Assembly: GCA_021767845.1 (NCBI GenBank)
Contig: JAASSQ010000070.1
Span: 1-12,287, forward strand
Length of the DNA: 12,287 nt
Direction of reading: 5' to 3'
From: Roseovarius sp.
Lineage (GTDB): Bacteria > Pseudomonadota > Alphaproteobacteria > Rhodobacterales > Rhodobacteraceae
Positions 1-8,740 of the stretch are shown piece after piece (the stretch's first letter is position 1; the number at the start of each line of letters is the position of its first letter). The translations under genes were made by a program, and so were the position numbers. Under the pieces are notes generated by a model. That model was not told the DNA's origin. It did not search any database and was given only the letters and a program-made list of their open reading frames with translations.

Positions 1-1165
1 TCCGACCAGCATGGGGTCGCCGGCCTTTGCCGATCACATGGCAGAAAAGGACGACCTGTTCGTGGCACGGATGCGCGAGGCGGGCGCTATCGTGATCGGG
101 AAGTCGAATACGCCCGAATTCGCGCTGGGCAGCCATACCTTCAATCCCGTCCACGGAGCGACGCGCAATCCCTATAACACAGAGGTGTCCTGCGGTGGTT
201 CGTCGGGTGGGGCGGCCGTGGCAATCGCAGCGCGAATGGTTCCCATAGCAGATGGATCCGACATGATGGGCAGTCTGCGCAACCCGGCAGGATGGAACAA
301 TGTTTACGGGATGCGGCCCAGTTGGGGCCTTGTTCCGGCGGACCCCCTAGGTGACGGTTTTCTGCATCAGATTTCGACGGAAGGGCCAATGGCGCGTAGC
401 CCTCAGGACCTGGCCCTTCTTCTGAAAGTCATTGCGGGGCCTGATCCCCGAGCGCCGCACAGTATGCCGGTTCCGAACCTTGATCTGCGTCCGATTGATC
501 CAACGGAAATACGGATTGGTTGGCTCGGGGACTGGGATGGAGCCTATCCGATCGAAGACGGGATCCTGGAATTGGGGCAGGCCGCCTGCCAGGTTCTTTC
601 CGATATCGGTTGCCGGGTTGATGCGGTGCCCGCACCGTTCAGCCGCGATGCCCTTTGGGAAAGCTGGACCACGCTGCGCAGTTTTGCGATGGCGTCCAGG
701 TATTCGGCGCTGTTGGAGAACCCCGACACCCGTGATCAGATCAAGCCGGATGCAGTGTGGGAAATCGAGCGCGGCCAAGCGATGATGGCGCTCGATATCC
801 ACAAGGCCAGCCTTCTGAGATCCGATTGGTTTCGGGCGGCCTCGGCCGTTTTCGATCACTACGATGCGCTTGTCCTGCCGACGGCACAGGCCTGGCCGTT
901 CCCGATGGACAAGAACTGGCCCGAGGAGGTCGCCGGGGTGAAAATGGATACTTACCATCGGTGGATGGAGATAATGATACCGGCCAGCCTTGCCGGGCTA
1001 CCGGCGCTCGCGATGCCAGCCGGGTTCGGGGCCAATGGCTTGCCCATGGGCATACAGTTGATAGGGCGCAAAGGCTCCGACCAGCGTCTTCTGGAAATCG
1101 CGGCACTTTATCACGAAGCGACGCTATGGCCGCAGGAGTTTCCACCAGAGTGTGCGACCGCCTGA
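1..1165 (+). CDS. Amidase-signature family hydrolase, 5' end missing
   Basis: This enzyme hydrolyses a carboxamide (or transfers its acyl group), probably in the cytosol. The frame is open from base 2, so the gene starts left of the window; the ATG at 11 is internal. Numbering from that Met, the family's Gly/Ser-rich signature CGGSSGG lies at 61-67 with the cis-Ser at S64. The nucleophile is S88 in GSDMMGSLRNPAGWNN, and the 24-residue spacing matches the Ser-cisSer-Lys triad of known family members. The catalytic Lys should lie in the missing N-terminal part; about 80-100 residues are absent compared with a typical 450-500 aa member. The C-terminal IPASLAGLPALAMPAGF and LPMGIQLIG segments are also typical. 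The variant MMGS replaces the commoner TGGS. The resemblance to 6-aminohexanoate-cyclic-dimer-hydrolase-like amidases is only an impression. The gene converges on the XRE regulator 41 bp away, and its place beside a peptide-type transporter suggests it acts on the imported compound. The family is certain; the substrate is unknown. Confidence 0.93.
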   Translation, partial: PTSMGSPAFADHMAEKDDLFVARMREAGAIVIGKSNTPEFALGSHTFNPVHGATRNPYNTEVSCGGSSGGAAVAIAARMVPIADGSDMMGSLRNPAGWNNVYGMRPSWGLVPADPLGDGFLHQISTEGPMARSPQDLALLLKVIAGPDPRAPHSMPVPNLDLRPIDPTEIRIGWLGDWDGAYPIEDGILELGQAACQVLSDIGCRVDAVPAPFSRDALWESWTTLRSFAMASRYSALLENPDTRDQIKPDAVWEIERGQAMMALDIHKASLLRSDWFRAASAVFDHYDALVLPTAQAWPFPMDKNWPEEVAGVKMDTYHRWMEIMIPASLAGLPALAMPAGFGANGLPMGIQLIGRKGSDQRLLEIAALYHEATLWPQEFPPECATA

Positions 1166-1206
1166 CCGGATCGGCCTGCAAGGTGGCCAACCTGACGCCG
1201 CATGTC

Positions 1207-1758
1207 TCAGAATGTCGGCGGCGTATTCGCCCACAACACGCGGGTCCGGGTCTTGCCGGGGTTGCGGTAGGCGTGTCGCCGACTGGAATTGAAGTGGAAG
1301 GAATCGTCCTGGCGGAGGTGATACACGGTATCGTCGAGCGTCAGCTCAAGCTCGCCTTCGAGGATATAGCCCATTTCCTCGCCCACATGTTGGATCTGTT
1401 CTTCGCTCGATCCATTCGGTTCAATGACATGGATGTTGCATTGCAGAATGTGATCCCGGGAGTGCGGAATGATCCGCTCGAGCCGAATGCCGGTGCCACG
1501 CCGAACCGGGTCGAGGTCGATGACCGGACGCTCCCCCATGCGCGAGACGACCTGTTCCTTTCCATTGGTCTCATCAAAGAGAAGCCCGATCGTCACATCC
1601 AGTGTCTGGGTGATTCGGTGAAGCACGGCGACGGATGGCTGGGTCTTTTCGTTTTCGATTTTCGACATGTGTCCTTCCGAGATTTCAACCTCGTCAGCCA
1701 GTTGTTTCAGGGTCATGTTCCTGACCCGGCGTAGGGATTTAATTCGATTACCGATCAT
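1207..1758 (-). CDS. XRE-family transcriptional regulator with C-terminal cupin domain
   Basis: A 183-aa one-component regulator. Residues about 5-60 form a lambda-Cro/XRE helix-turn-helix (MTLKQLADEVEISEGHMSKIE, then TQPSVAVLHRITQTLDV). Residues about 105-178 form a small cupin beta-barrel that probably binds a ligand. Cupin motif 1 keeps H124, E128 and the Gly six residues later (HVGEEMGYILEGE), but the first His of HxH is replaced. Motif 2 keeps H162 and N166. I chose the ATG at 1758 because AAAGGG lies 8 nt upstream; an in-frame GTG at 1764 would add two residues. The gene is divergent from the transporter operon and is the obvious candidate to control it and itself through the repeat region at 1861-1887. 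Proteins of this architecture usually regulate local catabolic or transport genes in response to small amines, amino acids or peptides. Whether it represses or activates cannot be told. Confidence 0.93.
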   Translation of the reverse strand: MIGNRIKSLRRVRNMTLKQLADEVEISEGHMSKIENEKTQPSVAVLHRITQTLDVTIGLLFDETNGKEQVVSRMGERPVIDLDPVRRGTGIRLERIIPHSRDHILQCNIHVIEPNGSSEEQIQHVGEEMGYILEGELELTLDDTVYHLRQDDSFHFNSSRRHAYRNPGKTRTRVLWANTPPTF

Positions 1759-1764
1759 CTGCAC

Positions 1765-2014
1765 GGCCCTTTTTCACCTGCGGAAACAACGTTTATGGCC
1801 TTTTGGAATGGGTTTCTATGCTCAATTTCGGCTCAAAATTGGGCGGTTCAAGCTTTCTGCATGCAAGAAAATGCAAGATACTTGCATCGGCGCATGACCT
1901 GAGCTTACCCTGCTGACCATCGGCTGTTGTCCAGCACGATCGCAAAAAAAGAAAAGCAGCGGTGGTGATCGGAAACCAAACCTGCAGCCGCAATTCAAAT
2001 TCAGGGAGTTCCAA
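1765..2014. promoter_or_regulatory. Divergent regulatory region between regulator and transporter operon
   Basis: These 250 bases between two divergent starts contain no plausible gene. The part near 1801-1860 is A+T-richer than the flanking genes (about 43% G+C by hand count for that 60-base line, against roughly 57-58% in two sampled operon lines). It contains an inverted repeat CAATTT (1823-1828) / AAATTG (1836-1841), the phased ATGCAAG repeats at 1861-1887, and an A-rich tract of seven A, one G and four A at 1944-1955. I looked for -35/-10 pairs in both directions and found only weak candidates, so no promoter is placed. The operon's ribosome-binding site AGGGAG is at 2003-2008. Confidence 0.7.
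1861..1887. promoter_or_regulatory. Putative operator: three phased ATGCAAG half-sites
   Basis: ATGCAAG occurs at 1861-1867 and again at 1871-1877, and its reverse complement CTTGCAT is at 1881-1887. Each is separated by three bases, so half-sites begin exactly 10 bp apart, one DNA helical turn. The last two make a perfect 7-bp inverted repeat around ATA, the shape expected for a dimeric helix-turn-helix protein. An 8-bp palindrome TGCATGCA (1858-1865) overlaps the first copy. The site is about 100 bp from the regulator start and about 130 bp from the operon start. The divergent XRE/cupin protein is the most likely binder; this is inferred from position only. Confidence 0.6.
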
Positions 2015-3628
2015 ATGCCAATGACATCCTTAGCTTCTGTTGCAGGGCGGTCTGTGCGCCAGATGGCGCTGTCCGCCCCGATTGCCTTGGCCGGCCTCAT
2101 GGCGATCCCCGGCGGTGCGCAGGCCGAGTCGGTGCTGAAAATCGTGCCCCATGCCGACTTGCGCAATGTCGATCCGATCTGGACGACGGCCTATATCACC
2201 CGCAACCACGGGTACCTGGTTTTCGATACGCTGTTCGCGCTTGATGAGAACCTGGACGTCCAGCCGCAGATGGCCGCTGGACACGAGGTCAGTGAAGACG
2301 GGATGACCTATACGATCACCTTGCGCGACGGTTTGATGTTCCATGACGGGACGCCTGTGACGGCAGAAGATGTCGTTGCGTCCATCAAGAGATGGGGGGC
2401 TCGCGATGGCATGGGGCAGAAGCTTATGCGTGTCACGGCGAGTTTGGAGGCGACCGATGACAAGACGGTCGTCCTGACCCTGAGCGAACCCTACGGCCTC
2501 GTCTTGCAGTCGCTTGGGAAGATTTCGTCCAACGTGCCCTTCATCATGCCCAAGCGGTTGGCCGAAACCGACCCCAATGCCCAGGTCGAGGAAATCATCG
2601 GCTCCGGTCCGTTCAAGTTCGTCGCGGACGAATGGCAGCCGGGCAACCAGGTCGTCTACGAGAAGTTCGAGGATTATGTCCCGCGCGAGGAGCCGGCCAG
2701 CTATGCCGCCGGAGGCAAGGTGGCGAAGGTGGATCGGGTCGAATGGCGTTATATCCCGGACGCGGCAACCGCCAGCCAGGCGTTGCTTGCAGGTGAAGTC
2801 GATTACTATGAACAGCCTGCCGTCGACCTGCTGCCGATGATCCAGTCGGATCCGTCCATCAATGTCGAAACCGTTGATCCGCTTGGCACCCAGGGCGTCG
2901 TTCGGTTCAACTTCAAATACCCGCCGTTCGACAACAAGCTGGCCCGGCAAGCTGCGCTATGGGCGGTCGAACAAGCCGACTACATGTATTCGATCATGGG
3001 CGATCCTCAGTATTTCGAGGAATTCTGCGGCGCTTATTTCATGTGCGGCGGACCCTACGAAACCGACATCGGCAGCGAGGCGTTGCGCGAGAAGGACATC
3101 GAGAAGGCCAAGGCGCTGTTGGCTGAATCGGGCTACGACGGGCGCGAGGTCCTGATCCTTGACCCGACGGATATTCCGGTGGCGCACGGGCAGGCTCTGG
3201 TCACCGCGCAGGCGCTCCGCGAAATCGGCATGAACGTCAAGCTGGTTGCGATGGACTGGGCGACGATGACATCGCGCCGTGCTGTCCGTGAGGCGCCCGA
3301 GGATGGCGGTTGGAACATCTTTCCGACATGGTGGCTGGCGGCAGACCAGCTGAACCCGATCACCAATATTTCCGTTGCGGCATCCGGCGACAACGCGTGG
3401 TTCGGCTGGCCCGAGAACCAGAAGATCGAGGACCTGCGCAACGCTTTTGCGCAAGAGACCGACCCGGACCAGCAAATGGCCATCGTCGAGGAACTTCAGG
3501 CCGAACTCTATGATTTCGTCCCTTACATCCCGACGGGTCAGTACTATCAGCCGACAGCCTATCGCGACAACGTGAAGGGTGTGCTTGAGGCCCCGGTTCC
3601 GTTCTTCTGGAATATCTCGGTCGAATAA
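2015..3628 (+). CDS. ABC transporter periplasmic substrate-binding protein, family 5 (peptide/opine/nickel type)
   Basis: This 537-aa exported receptor captures the substrate in the periplasm and delivers it to the permeases encoded next. Residues 1-37 are a Sec signal peptide: an Arg-containing start, a hydrophobic core (ALSAPIALAGLMAI), then AQA with predicted cleavage before E38. There is no lipobox. The mature protein has the family-5 opening (an extended strand, then FDTLFALDENLDVQPQMA) and the family signature LRDGLMFHDGTPVTAEDVVASI. GSGPFKF, LLAGEVDYY and VRFNFKYPPFDNKLARQA fit the same fold. The only two cysteines, C338 and C344 (CGAYFMC), may form a disulphide. The start is supported by AGGGAG ending 6 nt upstream. 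The length is normal for DppA/OppA-like proteins. The neighbours show that this is a complete importer, and the adjacent M20 and amidase genes point to a peptide-like or acylated amine ligand. The family is secure; the ligand is unknown. Confidence 0.95.
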   Translation: MPMTSLASVAGRSVRQMALSAPIALAGLMAIPGGAQAESVLKIVPHADLRNVDPIWTTAYITRNHGYLVFDTLFALDENLDVQPQMAAGHEVSEDGMTYTITLRDGLMFHDGTPVTAEDVVASIKRWGARDGMGQKLMRVTASLEATDDKTVVLTLSEPYGLVLQSLGKISSNVPFIMPKRLAETDPNAQVEEIIGSGPFKFVADEWQPGNQVVYEKFEDYVPREEPASYAAGGKVAKVDRVEWRYIPDAATASQALLAGEVDYYEQPAVDLLPMIQSDPSINVETVDPLGTQGVVRFNFKYPPFDNKLARQAALWAVEQADYMYSIMGDPQYFEEFCGAYFMCGGPYETDIGSEALREKDIEKAKALLAESGYDGREVLILDPTDIPVAHGQALVTAQALREIGMNVKLVAMDWATMTSRRAVREAPEDGGWNIFPTWWLAADQLNPITNISVAASGDNAWFGWPENQKIEDLRNAFAQETDPDQQMAIVEELQAELYDFVPYIPTGQYYQPTAYRDNVKGVLEAPVPFFWNISVE

Positions 3629-3641
3629 TCGCCCCGGTGGC

Positions 3642-3672
3642 AAGCGGTGCACGCCTCGCGTGCGCCGCTTTT
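3642..3672 (+). terminator. Intercistronic stem-loop after the binding-protein gene (attenuator or RNA-stabilising hairpin)
   Basis: A 13-bp stem pairs 3642-3654 (AAGCGGTGCACGC) with 3658-3670 (GCGTGCGCCGCTT) around a 3-base loop. One pair is a G-U wobble. Four T run from 3669 to 3672. It starts 13 bp after the binding-protein stop codon and ends before the permease ribosome-binding site. With only four T it would terminate partially. It could also protect the 3' end of the binding-protein transcript. Either effect would give more binding protein than permease. Confidence 0.65.
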
Positions 3673-3694
3673 CAATGAGAAAGGTGGGCAGGGC

Positions 3695-4636
3695 ATGTAT
3701 GCGTACATCATTCGGCGGCTGATCGCGACGATCCCGATCATGGCTATCGTGGCGGTATTCGTCTTTCTGTTGTTGCACCTCAGTCCGGGTGATCCGGCCG
3801 CGATCATCGCCGGCGATTTTGCAACAGAAGACCAGATACTCAAGATCCGCGAACAACTCGGCCTGAACGATCCGCTCTATGTGCAGTTCGGCAGGTGGCT
3901 GGGCGATCTTCTGCAAGGCGACCTCGGAGAGTCCATCTACTCGGGCCTGCCCGTGACCCAACTGATCGGACAGAGGTTGGAGCCGACGCTGATGTTGACG
4001 CTTTGCACGATGCTGATTGCCATCAGCCTGGCTATCCCGCTTGGCGTGGTCGCAGCCTGGAAGGTCGGAACCTGGATCGACCGGGCGGTGATGACGCTGG
4101 CGGTCTTCGGGTTTTCCGTTCCGGTATTCGTGATCGGTTACCTTCTGATCCTCGGAGGGTCGCGGATGTTGGGGTGGTTCCCTGTCCAAGGCTACACTAG
4201 CATTTTCGAAAGTGTCCCCGGTTTCCTTTCTCACATCACCTTGCCCGCGCTCACGCTCGGGGCCGTCTACATGGCCTTGATCGCGCGAATGACCCGCGCG
4301 ACGATGCTCGAGGTTCTGAACGAAGACTACGTGCGGACGGCCTATGCGAAGGGGCTTGCGACCCGGAAGGTCCTGGTCAAGCACGCGCTCAAGAACGCCA
4401 TGGTGCCGATCAGCACCACGATCGGTCTGGGCGTTGCCCTGCTGATCGGAGGTGTGGTCGTGACCGAAAGCGTTTTCGCCATACCGGGCCTTGGACGGCT
4501 GACCGTGGATGCCGTCTTGCGGACCGATTACCCCGTAATCCAGGGCGTGATACTTGTATTCTCATTCACCTACGTGCTGCTGAACCTGCTGATCGACTTG
4601 AGTTACGTCCTGTTCGATCCGCGCATCCGGTACTGA
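3695..4636 (+). CDS. ABC transporter permease, DppB/OppB type
   Basis: A 313-aa inner-membrane subunit that forms half of the translocation channel with the next gene's product. Hydrophobic segments are near residues 8-28, 98-122, 135-155, 183-200, 238-262 and 283-305, the six-helix DppB pattern. The N-terminal MYAYIIRRLIATIP and LSPGDPA motifs are typical of the family. The cytoplasmic EAA loop, which contacts the ATPases, is at about 212-236 (YVRTAYAKGLATRKVLVKHA, then LKNAMVP). I chose the ATG at 3695 because AGGTGG (3682-3687) sits 7 nt upstream and the protein then starts at the family's usual place. An upstream in-frame GTG at 3647 lies inside the stem-loop and would add 16 hydrophilic residues, so it is rejected. 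The gene is second in the operon, 66 bp after the binding-protein gene. Confidence 0.95.
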   Translation: MYAYIIRRLIATIPIMAIVAVFVFLLLHLSPGDPAAIIAGDFATEDQILKIREQLGLNDPLYVQFGRWLGDLLQGDLGESIYSGLPVTQLIGQRLEPTLMLTLCTMLIAISLAIPLGVVAAWKVGTWIDRAVMTLAVFGFSVPVFVIGYLLILGGSRMLGWFPVQGYTSIFESVPGFLSHITLPALTLGAVYMALIARMTRATMLEVLNEDYVRTAYAKGLATRKVLVKHALKNAMVPISTTIGLGVALLIGGVVVTESVFAIPGLGRLTVDAVLRTDYPVIQGVILVFSFTYVLLNLLIDLSYVLFDPRIRY

Positions 4637-4667
4637 CCGGCCAGCCAGAATTCCAAGGAAAGACCCC

Positions 4668-5552
4668 ATGAGTTTGCATGTGCAAGAACTGTCTTTCGGC
4701 GCTCGGCTGAAACACCGCTTCAGGGTGGTTGCCGACGCCTTCTGGCGCAATCCAACCATGCTGTTCGGTATGACCGTCCTGGTGTTGATGGCGGGGCTGG
4801 CGTTTCTCGCACCGTGGCTGGGCCTGCCTGACCCGATGCAGCAAGCGCCGCGAGACCGCCTGCAACCTCCGTCGGCCGAGGCGTTCTTCGGCACGGACAT
4901 GTATGGACGGGATCTGTTCAGCCGCGTCTTGCATGGAGGGCAGGTTTCACTGGTCGTCGGCTTGACGGTCGCGGCTTTGGCCACGGTTTTCGGGCTGGCC
5001 ATCGGGCTGGTGTCCGGGTTCGTGCGCGCGGTTGACGCGGTGATCATGCGTCTGATGGATGCCTTGATGTCCATCCCCTCAATTCTGCTGGCCATTGCCC
5101 TGGTCGCCCTCTGGGGCAGCAGCGTGCCCAACGTGATCCTTGCCTTGACCATTCCCGAAATCCCGCGCGTGGTGCGCCTTGTGCGTTCGGTCGTGCTGAT
5201 GCTGCGCGACCAGCTCTATGTCCAGGCCGCGATCGCGTGCGGCACCTCGACCCCGCGCATCCTGATACGGCACATCCTGCCCAACACCATCCCGCCATTG
5301 ATCGTGCAGGCCACGTATATCTGTGCGCAGGCCGTGATTTTCGAAGCCTATCTCAGCTTCGTTGGTGCGGGCACGCCGCCGGAAATTCCCAGCTGGGGCA
5401 ATATCATGGCCGAGGGGCGCATGTTCTTCTTCCAATCGGTCGGAATCATCCTCTACCCGGGAGCGTTCCTGGCCCTCACGGTTTTCGCGATCAATACGTT
5501 CGGGGATGGTCTGCGCGATTCTCTTGATCCCCGCATGCAAAGGAGGGTCTGA
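4668..5552 (+). CDS. ABC transporter permease, DppC/OppC type
   Basis: A 294-aa inner-membrane partner of the preceding permease. A cytoplasmic N-terminal tail (about 30 residues) leads into a first helix at about 31-50. The DppC hallmark FFGTDMYGRDLFSRVLHGG follows at 73-91, then further helices at about 92-116, 136-160, 208-232 and 257-276. The EAA loop is at about 184-206 (YVQAAIACGTSTPRILIRHI, then LPN), closer to consensus than in the partner. The C-terminal NTFGDGLRDSLDPRM is the standard ending. The ribosome-binding site AAGGAA (4655-4660) is 7 nt from the ATG. The gap from the previous gene is only 31 bp. Its 3' end contains the perfect AGGAGGG (5541-5547) that serves the next gene, so translation of the two is probably coupled. 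Confidence 0.95.
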   Translation: MSLHVQELSFGARLKHRFRVVADAFWRNPTMLFGMTVLVLMAGLAFLAPWLGLPDPMQQAPRDRLQPPSAEAFFGTDMYGRDLFSRVLHGGQVSLVVGLTVAALATVFGLAIGLVSGFVRAVDAVIMRLMDALMSIPSILLAIALVALWGSSVPNVILALTIPEIPRVVRLVRSVVLMLRDQLYVQAAIACGTSTPRILIRHILPNTIPPLIVQATYICAQAVIFEAYLSFVGAGTPPEIPSWGNIMAEGRMFFFQSVGIILYPGAFLALTVFAINTFGDGLRDSLDPRMQRRV

Positions 5553-5554
5553 AG

Positions 5555-6603
<1,049 letters not shown>

Positions 6604-6607
<4 letters not shown>

Positions 6608-7581
6608 CAGTGAAATCAGAGCCCCCTCTTCTCGAAGTCAGGAACTTGACCAAGCACTTCCCCATCCGCGGGGGGATACGAAACCGCGAACAGGCCCGCG
6701 TTTATGCCGTGGATGGGGTATCATTCACGGTCAATGCCGGCGAGACACTCGGGATCGTCGGTGAATCCGGCTGCGGTAAATCGACAACCGGGAAAGTGAT
6801 CCTGAGGTTGGACGATCCAACCAGTGGGCAAATATTGCTCAAGGGCCAAGACATAACCAATATCTCGCGTCGCGAGATGCATCCATATCGCAAACAGATG
6901 CAGGTGATCTTCCAGGATCCGTATGCCTCGCTCAATCAAAGGCTGCGGGCCGGTGAAATCGTGGGCGAGCCTTTGGGCAATTATGGGAACTTGTCGGCTA
7001 CCGAGCGTCGGGAGAAAGTTGCGGATCTGTTCGAGCGGGTCGGGTTGCGGCAGGACGCGATGCACAGGTTTCCTTATGAGTTCTCCGGTGGCCAGCGTCA
7101 GAGGCTTGGCATTGCGCGCGCACTGGCGCTGAACCCCGAAATCATCATTGCTGACGAGCCAGTTTCGGCTCTCGACGTGTCCGTGCAGGCGCAGGTGGTC
7201 AATTTGATGATGGACCTGCAGGAAGACCTTGGCCTGTCCTACCTTTTCATCGCGCACGATCTCGCGATCGTCCAGCATATCAGCCACCGGATCGGCGTGA
7301 TGTATTTGGGAAAGCTTGTCGAGATCACCGACAAGGAAAGCCTGTTTCGCTCTCCGCAGCATCCCTACACGGAAGCGTTGCTTGCCTCGGTTCCCGTGCC
7401 CGATCCTCGCAAACGGAAGACGCGAACGGTCCTCAAGGGTGATGTCCCTAGCCCCATGAATCCGCCCAAGGGATGCAACTTCAACACGAGATGTCCGTTC
7501 GCGGAAGAGCGCTGTTTCAAGGAGGAGCCACAGCTCCGCGAGGTCGCGCCCGGACACATGGCCGCCTGTCACCTGCGCTAA
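6604..7581 (+). CDS. ABC transporter ATP-binding protein, DppF/OppF type
   Basis: A 325-aa cytoplasmic ATPase that pairs with the DppD-type subunit. Walker A GESGCGKS is at 53-60, the Q-loop at Q104 (IFQDPYASLNQR), the signature FSGGQRQR at 160-167, Walker B ending in D184-E185 (IIADEPVSALD), and the H-loop at H218 (IAHDLAIVQH). The C-terminal extension has HPYTEALLASVPVPDP and four cysteines, C291, C297, C304 and C322, matching the pattern in its partner. The ATG at 6604 overlaps the previous TGA (ATGA), a sign of translational coupling. It begins directly at the family's usual LEVRNLTKHFPIRGG. An upstream in-frame start at 6475 would add 43 residues of shadow sequence inside the preceding gene and is rejected. 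The region around the Walker A motif is standard, and nothing is missing. Confidence 0.96.
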
Positions 7582-7601
7582 CGGATTTTTCGGAGACACG
7601 A

Positions 7602-8735
7602 ATGACTGAACTGAACGGACTGGACCTGACCCGAAACCTGATCGCATTCGACACGATCAGCCCGCCGGGGAACGAAGCCGACTGCGCGCGATACATCGCC
7701 GGTATTCTGGAGCAGGCGGGCTTCAGGATCGCATGGCATGACTGGCAACCGAACCGCCCCAACCTGATTGCCACGCTCCCCGCGACCGAGGCAGTCGAGC
7801 GTGACGCAATCGTATATTCGGGTCATCTGGATACCGTCCCGCTCGGTCAGGCCGAGTGGAGCGAAGATCCGTTCGCGGGAGCGATCAGAGATGGCCGCAT
7901 GTATGGCCGCGGAACATCGGACATGAAAAGCGGCGTGGCGGCGTGCGTGATGGCCGGCCTGGCGCTTGCGCAGGAACCTGTCCGGCGCGCGGAGGTCAAA
8001 CTGATCTTCAGCGCCGGTGAGGAAACCGGATGCGAGGGGGTGCTTGCGTTGGCGAGCCAGCCCGAGCTTCTTGGCACCTGCGAGGCCCTGATCGTTGCCG
8101 AGCCCACCGATAACCGCCCCTTCGTCGGGCACAAGGGAGCCCTCTGGCTGTCACTCGTTCACCACGGTGTCACCGCCCATGGATCAATGCCGGAGCGGGG
8201 CAGGAATGCAATTTTCGCGGCCTGTCGGTCGATCGAAACGTTGCGTGGTTTCGACTTCCGGATCGACTCCCACGCCGTGATGGGAGGCGCTTCGCTGAAC
8301 ATCGGCACAATGAGCGCCGGCATGAACGTCAATTCGGTCCCAGACCTGGCATGCGTGGGTGTTGATATCCGGTCGACCGTGGGACAAAGCAATGCGCTGA
8401 TCAAGGAGCAGCTTGCCAGTCTTCTCGGCGAGGACGTGGAGATCGAGACCCTGGCCGACATGGATCACGTCTACACGGAACCCGAGAACCCCTGGATGCA
8501 GGGCGTGTTTGGAGTTGTTGAAGACGTTTTCGGGCAGCGCCCGGAGATTGGCACCGCAACGTATTTCACGGACGCTTCCGTACTGAAGCCCGCCATGGGC
8601 AATCCTGCCACACTTGTCATGGGGCCCGGCGCAATGGCGATGGCCCATCAAACGGATGAGTATTTCGACGTTGCCATGATGGAACCGTGTGTCGAGGTGT
8701 TCACCCGTCTGGGCCGGCATCATATTGCGGGCTGA
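7602..8735 (+). CDS. M20 family metallo-amidohydrolase (ArgE/DapE/CPG2-like)
   Basis: A 377-aa cytosolic, zinc-dependent hydrolase that removes an acyl group or cleaves a peptide-like amide bond. The metal-site motifs are complete: SGHLDTVP with ligand H75 and D77, GRGTSDMKSG with bridging D107, SAGEETG with general base E140 and ligand E141, AEPTD with E167, and H349 in AHQTDEY near the C-terminus. The dimerisation or lid domain lies between, with H193 in TAHGSMPERGRNAI. The length and opening (LIAFDTISPPGNE) match acetylornithine deacetylase/succinyl-diaminopimelate desuccinylase relatives and carboxypeptidase G2-like enzymes. Genuine ArgE or DapE is unlikely given the transporter context. 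The start ATG follows GGAG (7592-7595) by 6 nt. A far upstream start at 7473 lies inside the previous gene and is rejected. It is 20 bp behind the ATPase gene, so it is co-transcribed and presumably acts on what the transporter imports. Confidence 0.93.
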   Translation: MTELNGLDLTRNLIAFDTISPPGNEADCARYIAGILEQAGFRIAWHDWQPNRPNLIATLPATEAVERDAIVYSGHLDTVPLGQAEWSEDPFAGAIRDGRMYGRGTSDMKSGVAACVMAGLALAQEPVRRAEVKLIFSAGEETGCEGVLALASQPELLGTCEALIVAEPTDNRPFVGHKGALWLSLVHHGVTAHGSMPERGRNAIFAACRSIETLRGFDFRIDSHAVMGGASLNIGTMSAGMNVNSVPDLACVGVDIRSTVGQSNALIKEQLASLLGEDVEIETLADMDHVYTEPENPWMQGVFGVVEDVFGQRPEIGTATYFTDASVLKPAMGNPATLVMGPGAMAMAHQTDEYFDVAMMEPCVEVFTRLGRHHIAG

Positions 8736-8740
8736 ATCAA

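Noticed and set aside
1166..1206. A terminator between the converging amidase and regulator genes
   Set aside because: Only 4-bp pairings such as AGGT/ACCT at 1181-1193 are possible, with no T run on either strand.
757..1734. A 325-codon plus-strand frame overlapping the amidase end and the regulator
   Set aside because: It runs in another frame through the amidase and antisense through the XRE/cupin gene, both of which have clear motifs.
1927..1955. A sigma-70 promoter for the transporter operon using TTGTCC at 1927
   Set aside because: At the proper spacing the -10 region is a poly-A/G stretch that does not resemble TATAAT, so the match is too poor to call.
2957..4384. A 475-codon minus-strand frame across the binding-protein and permease genes
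   Set aside because: It is antisense to two genes with strong family motifs, spans their intergenic hairpin, and encodes a low-complexity Arg/His/Asp-rich sequence without a recognisable fold.
7473..7601. An N-terminal extension of the M20 enzyme
   Set aside because: It overlaps the preceding ATPase gene in another frame. ATG 7602 has a good ribosome-binding site and the right family start.
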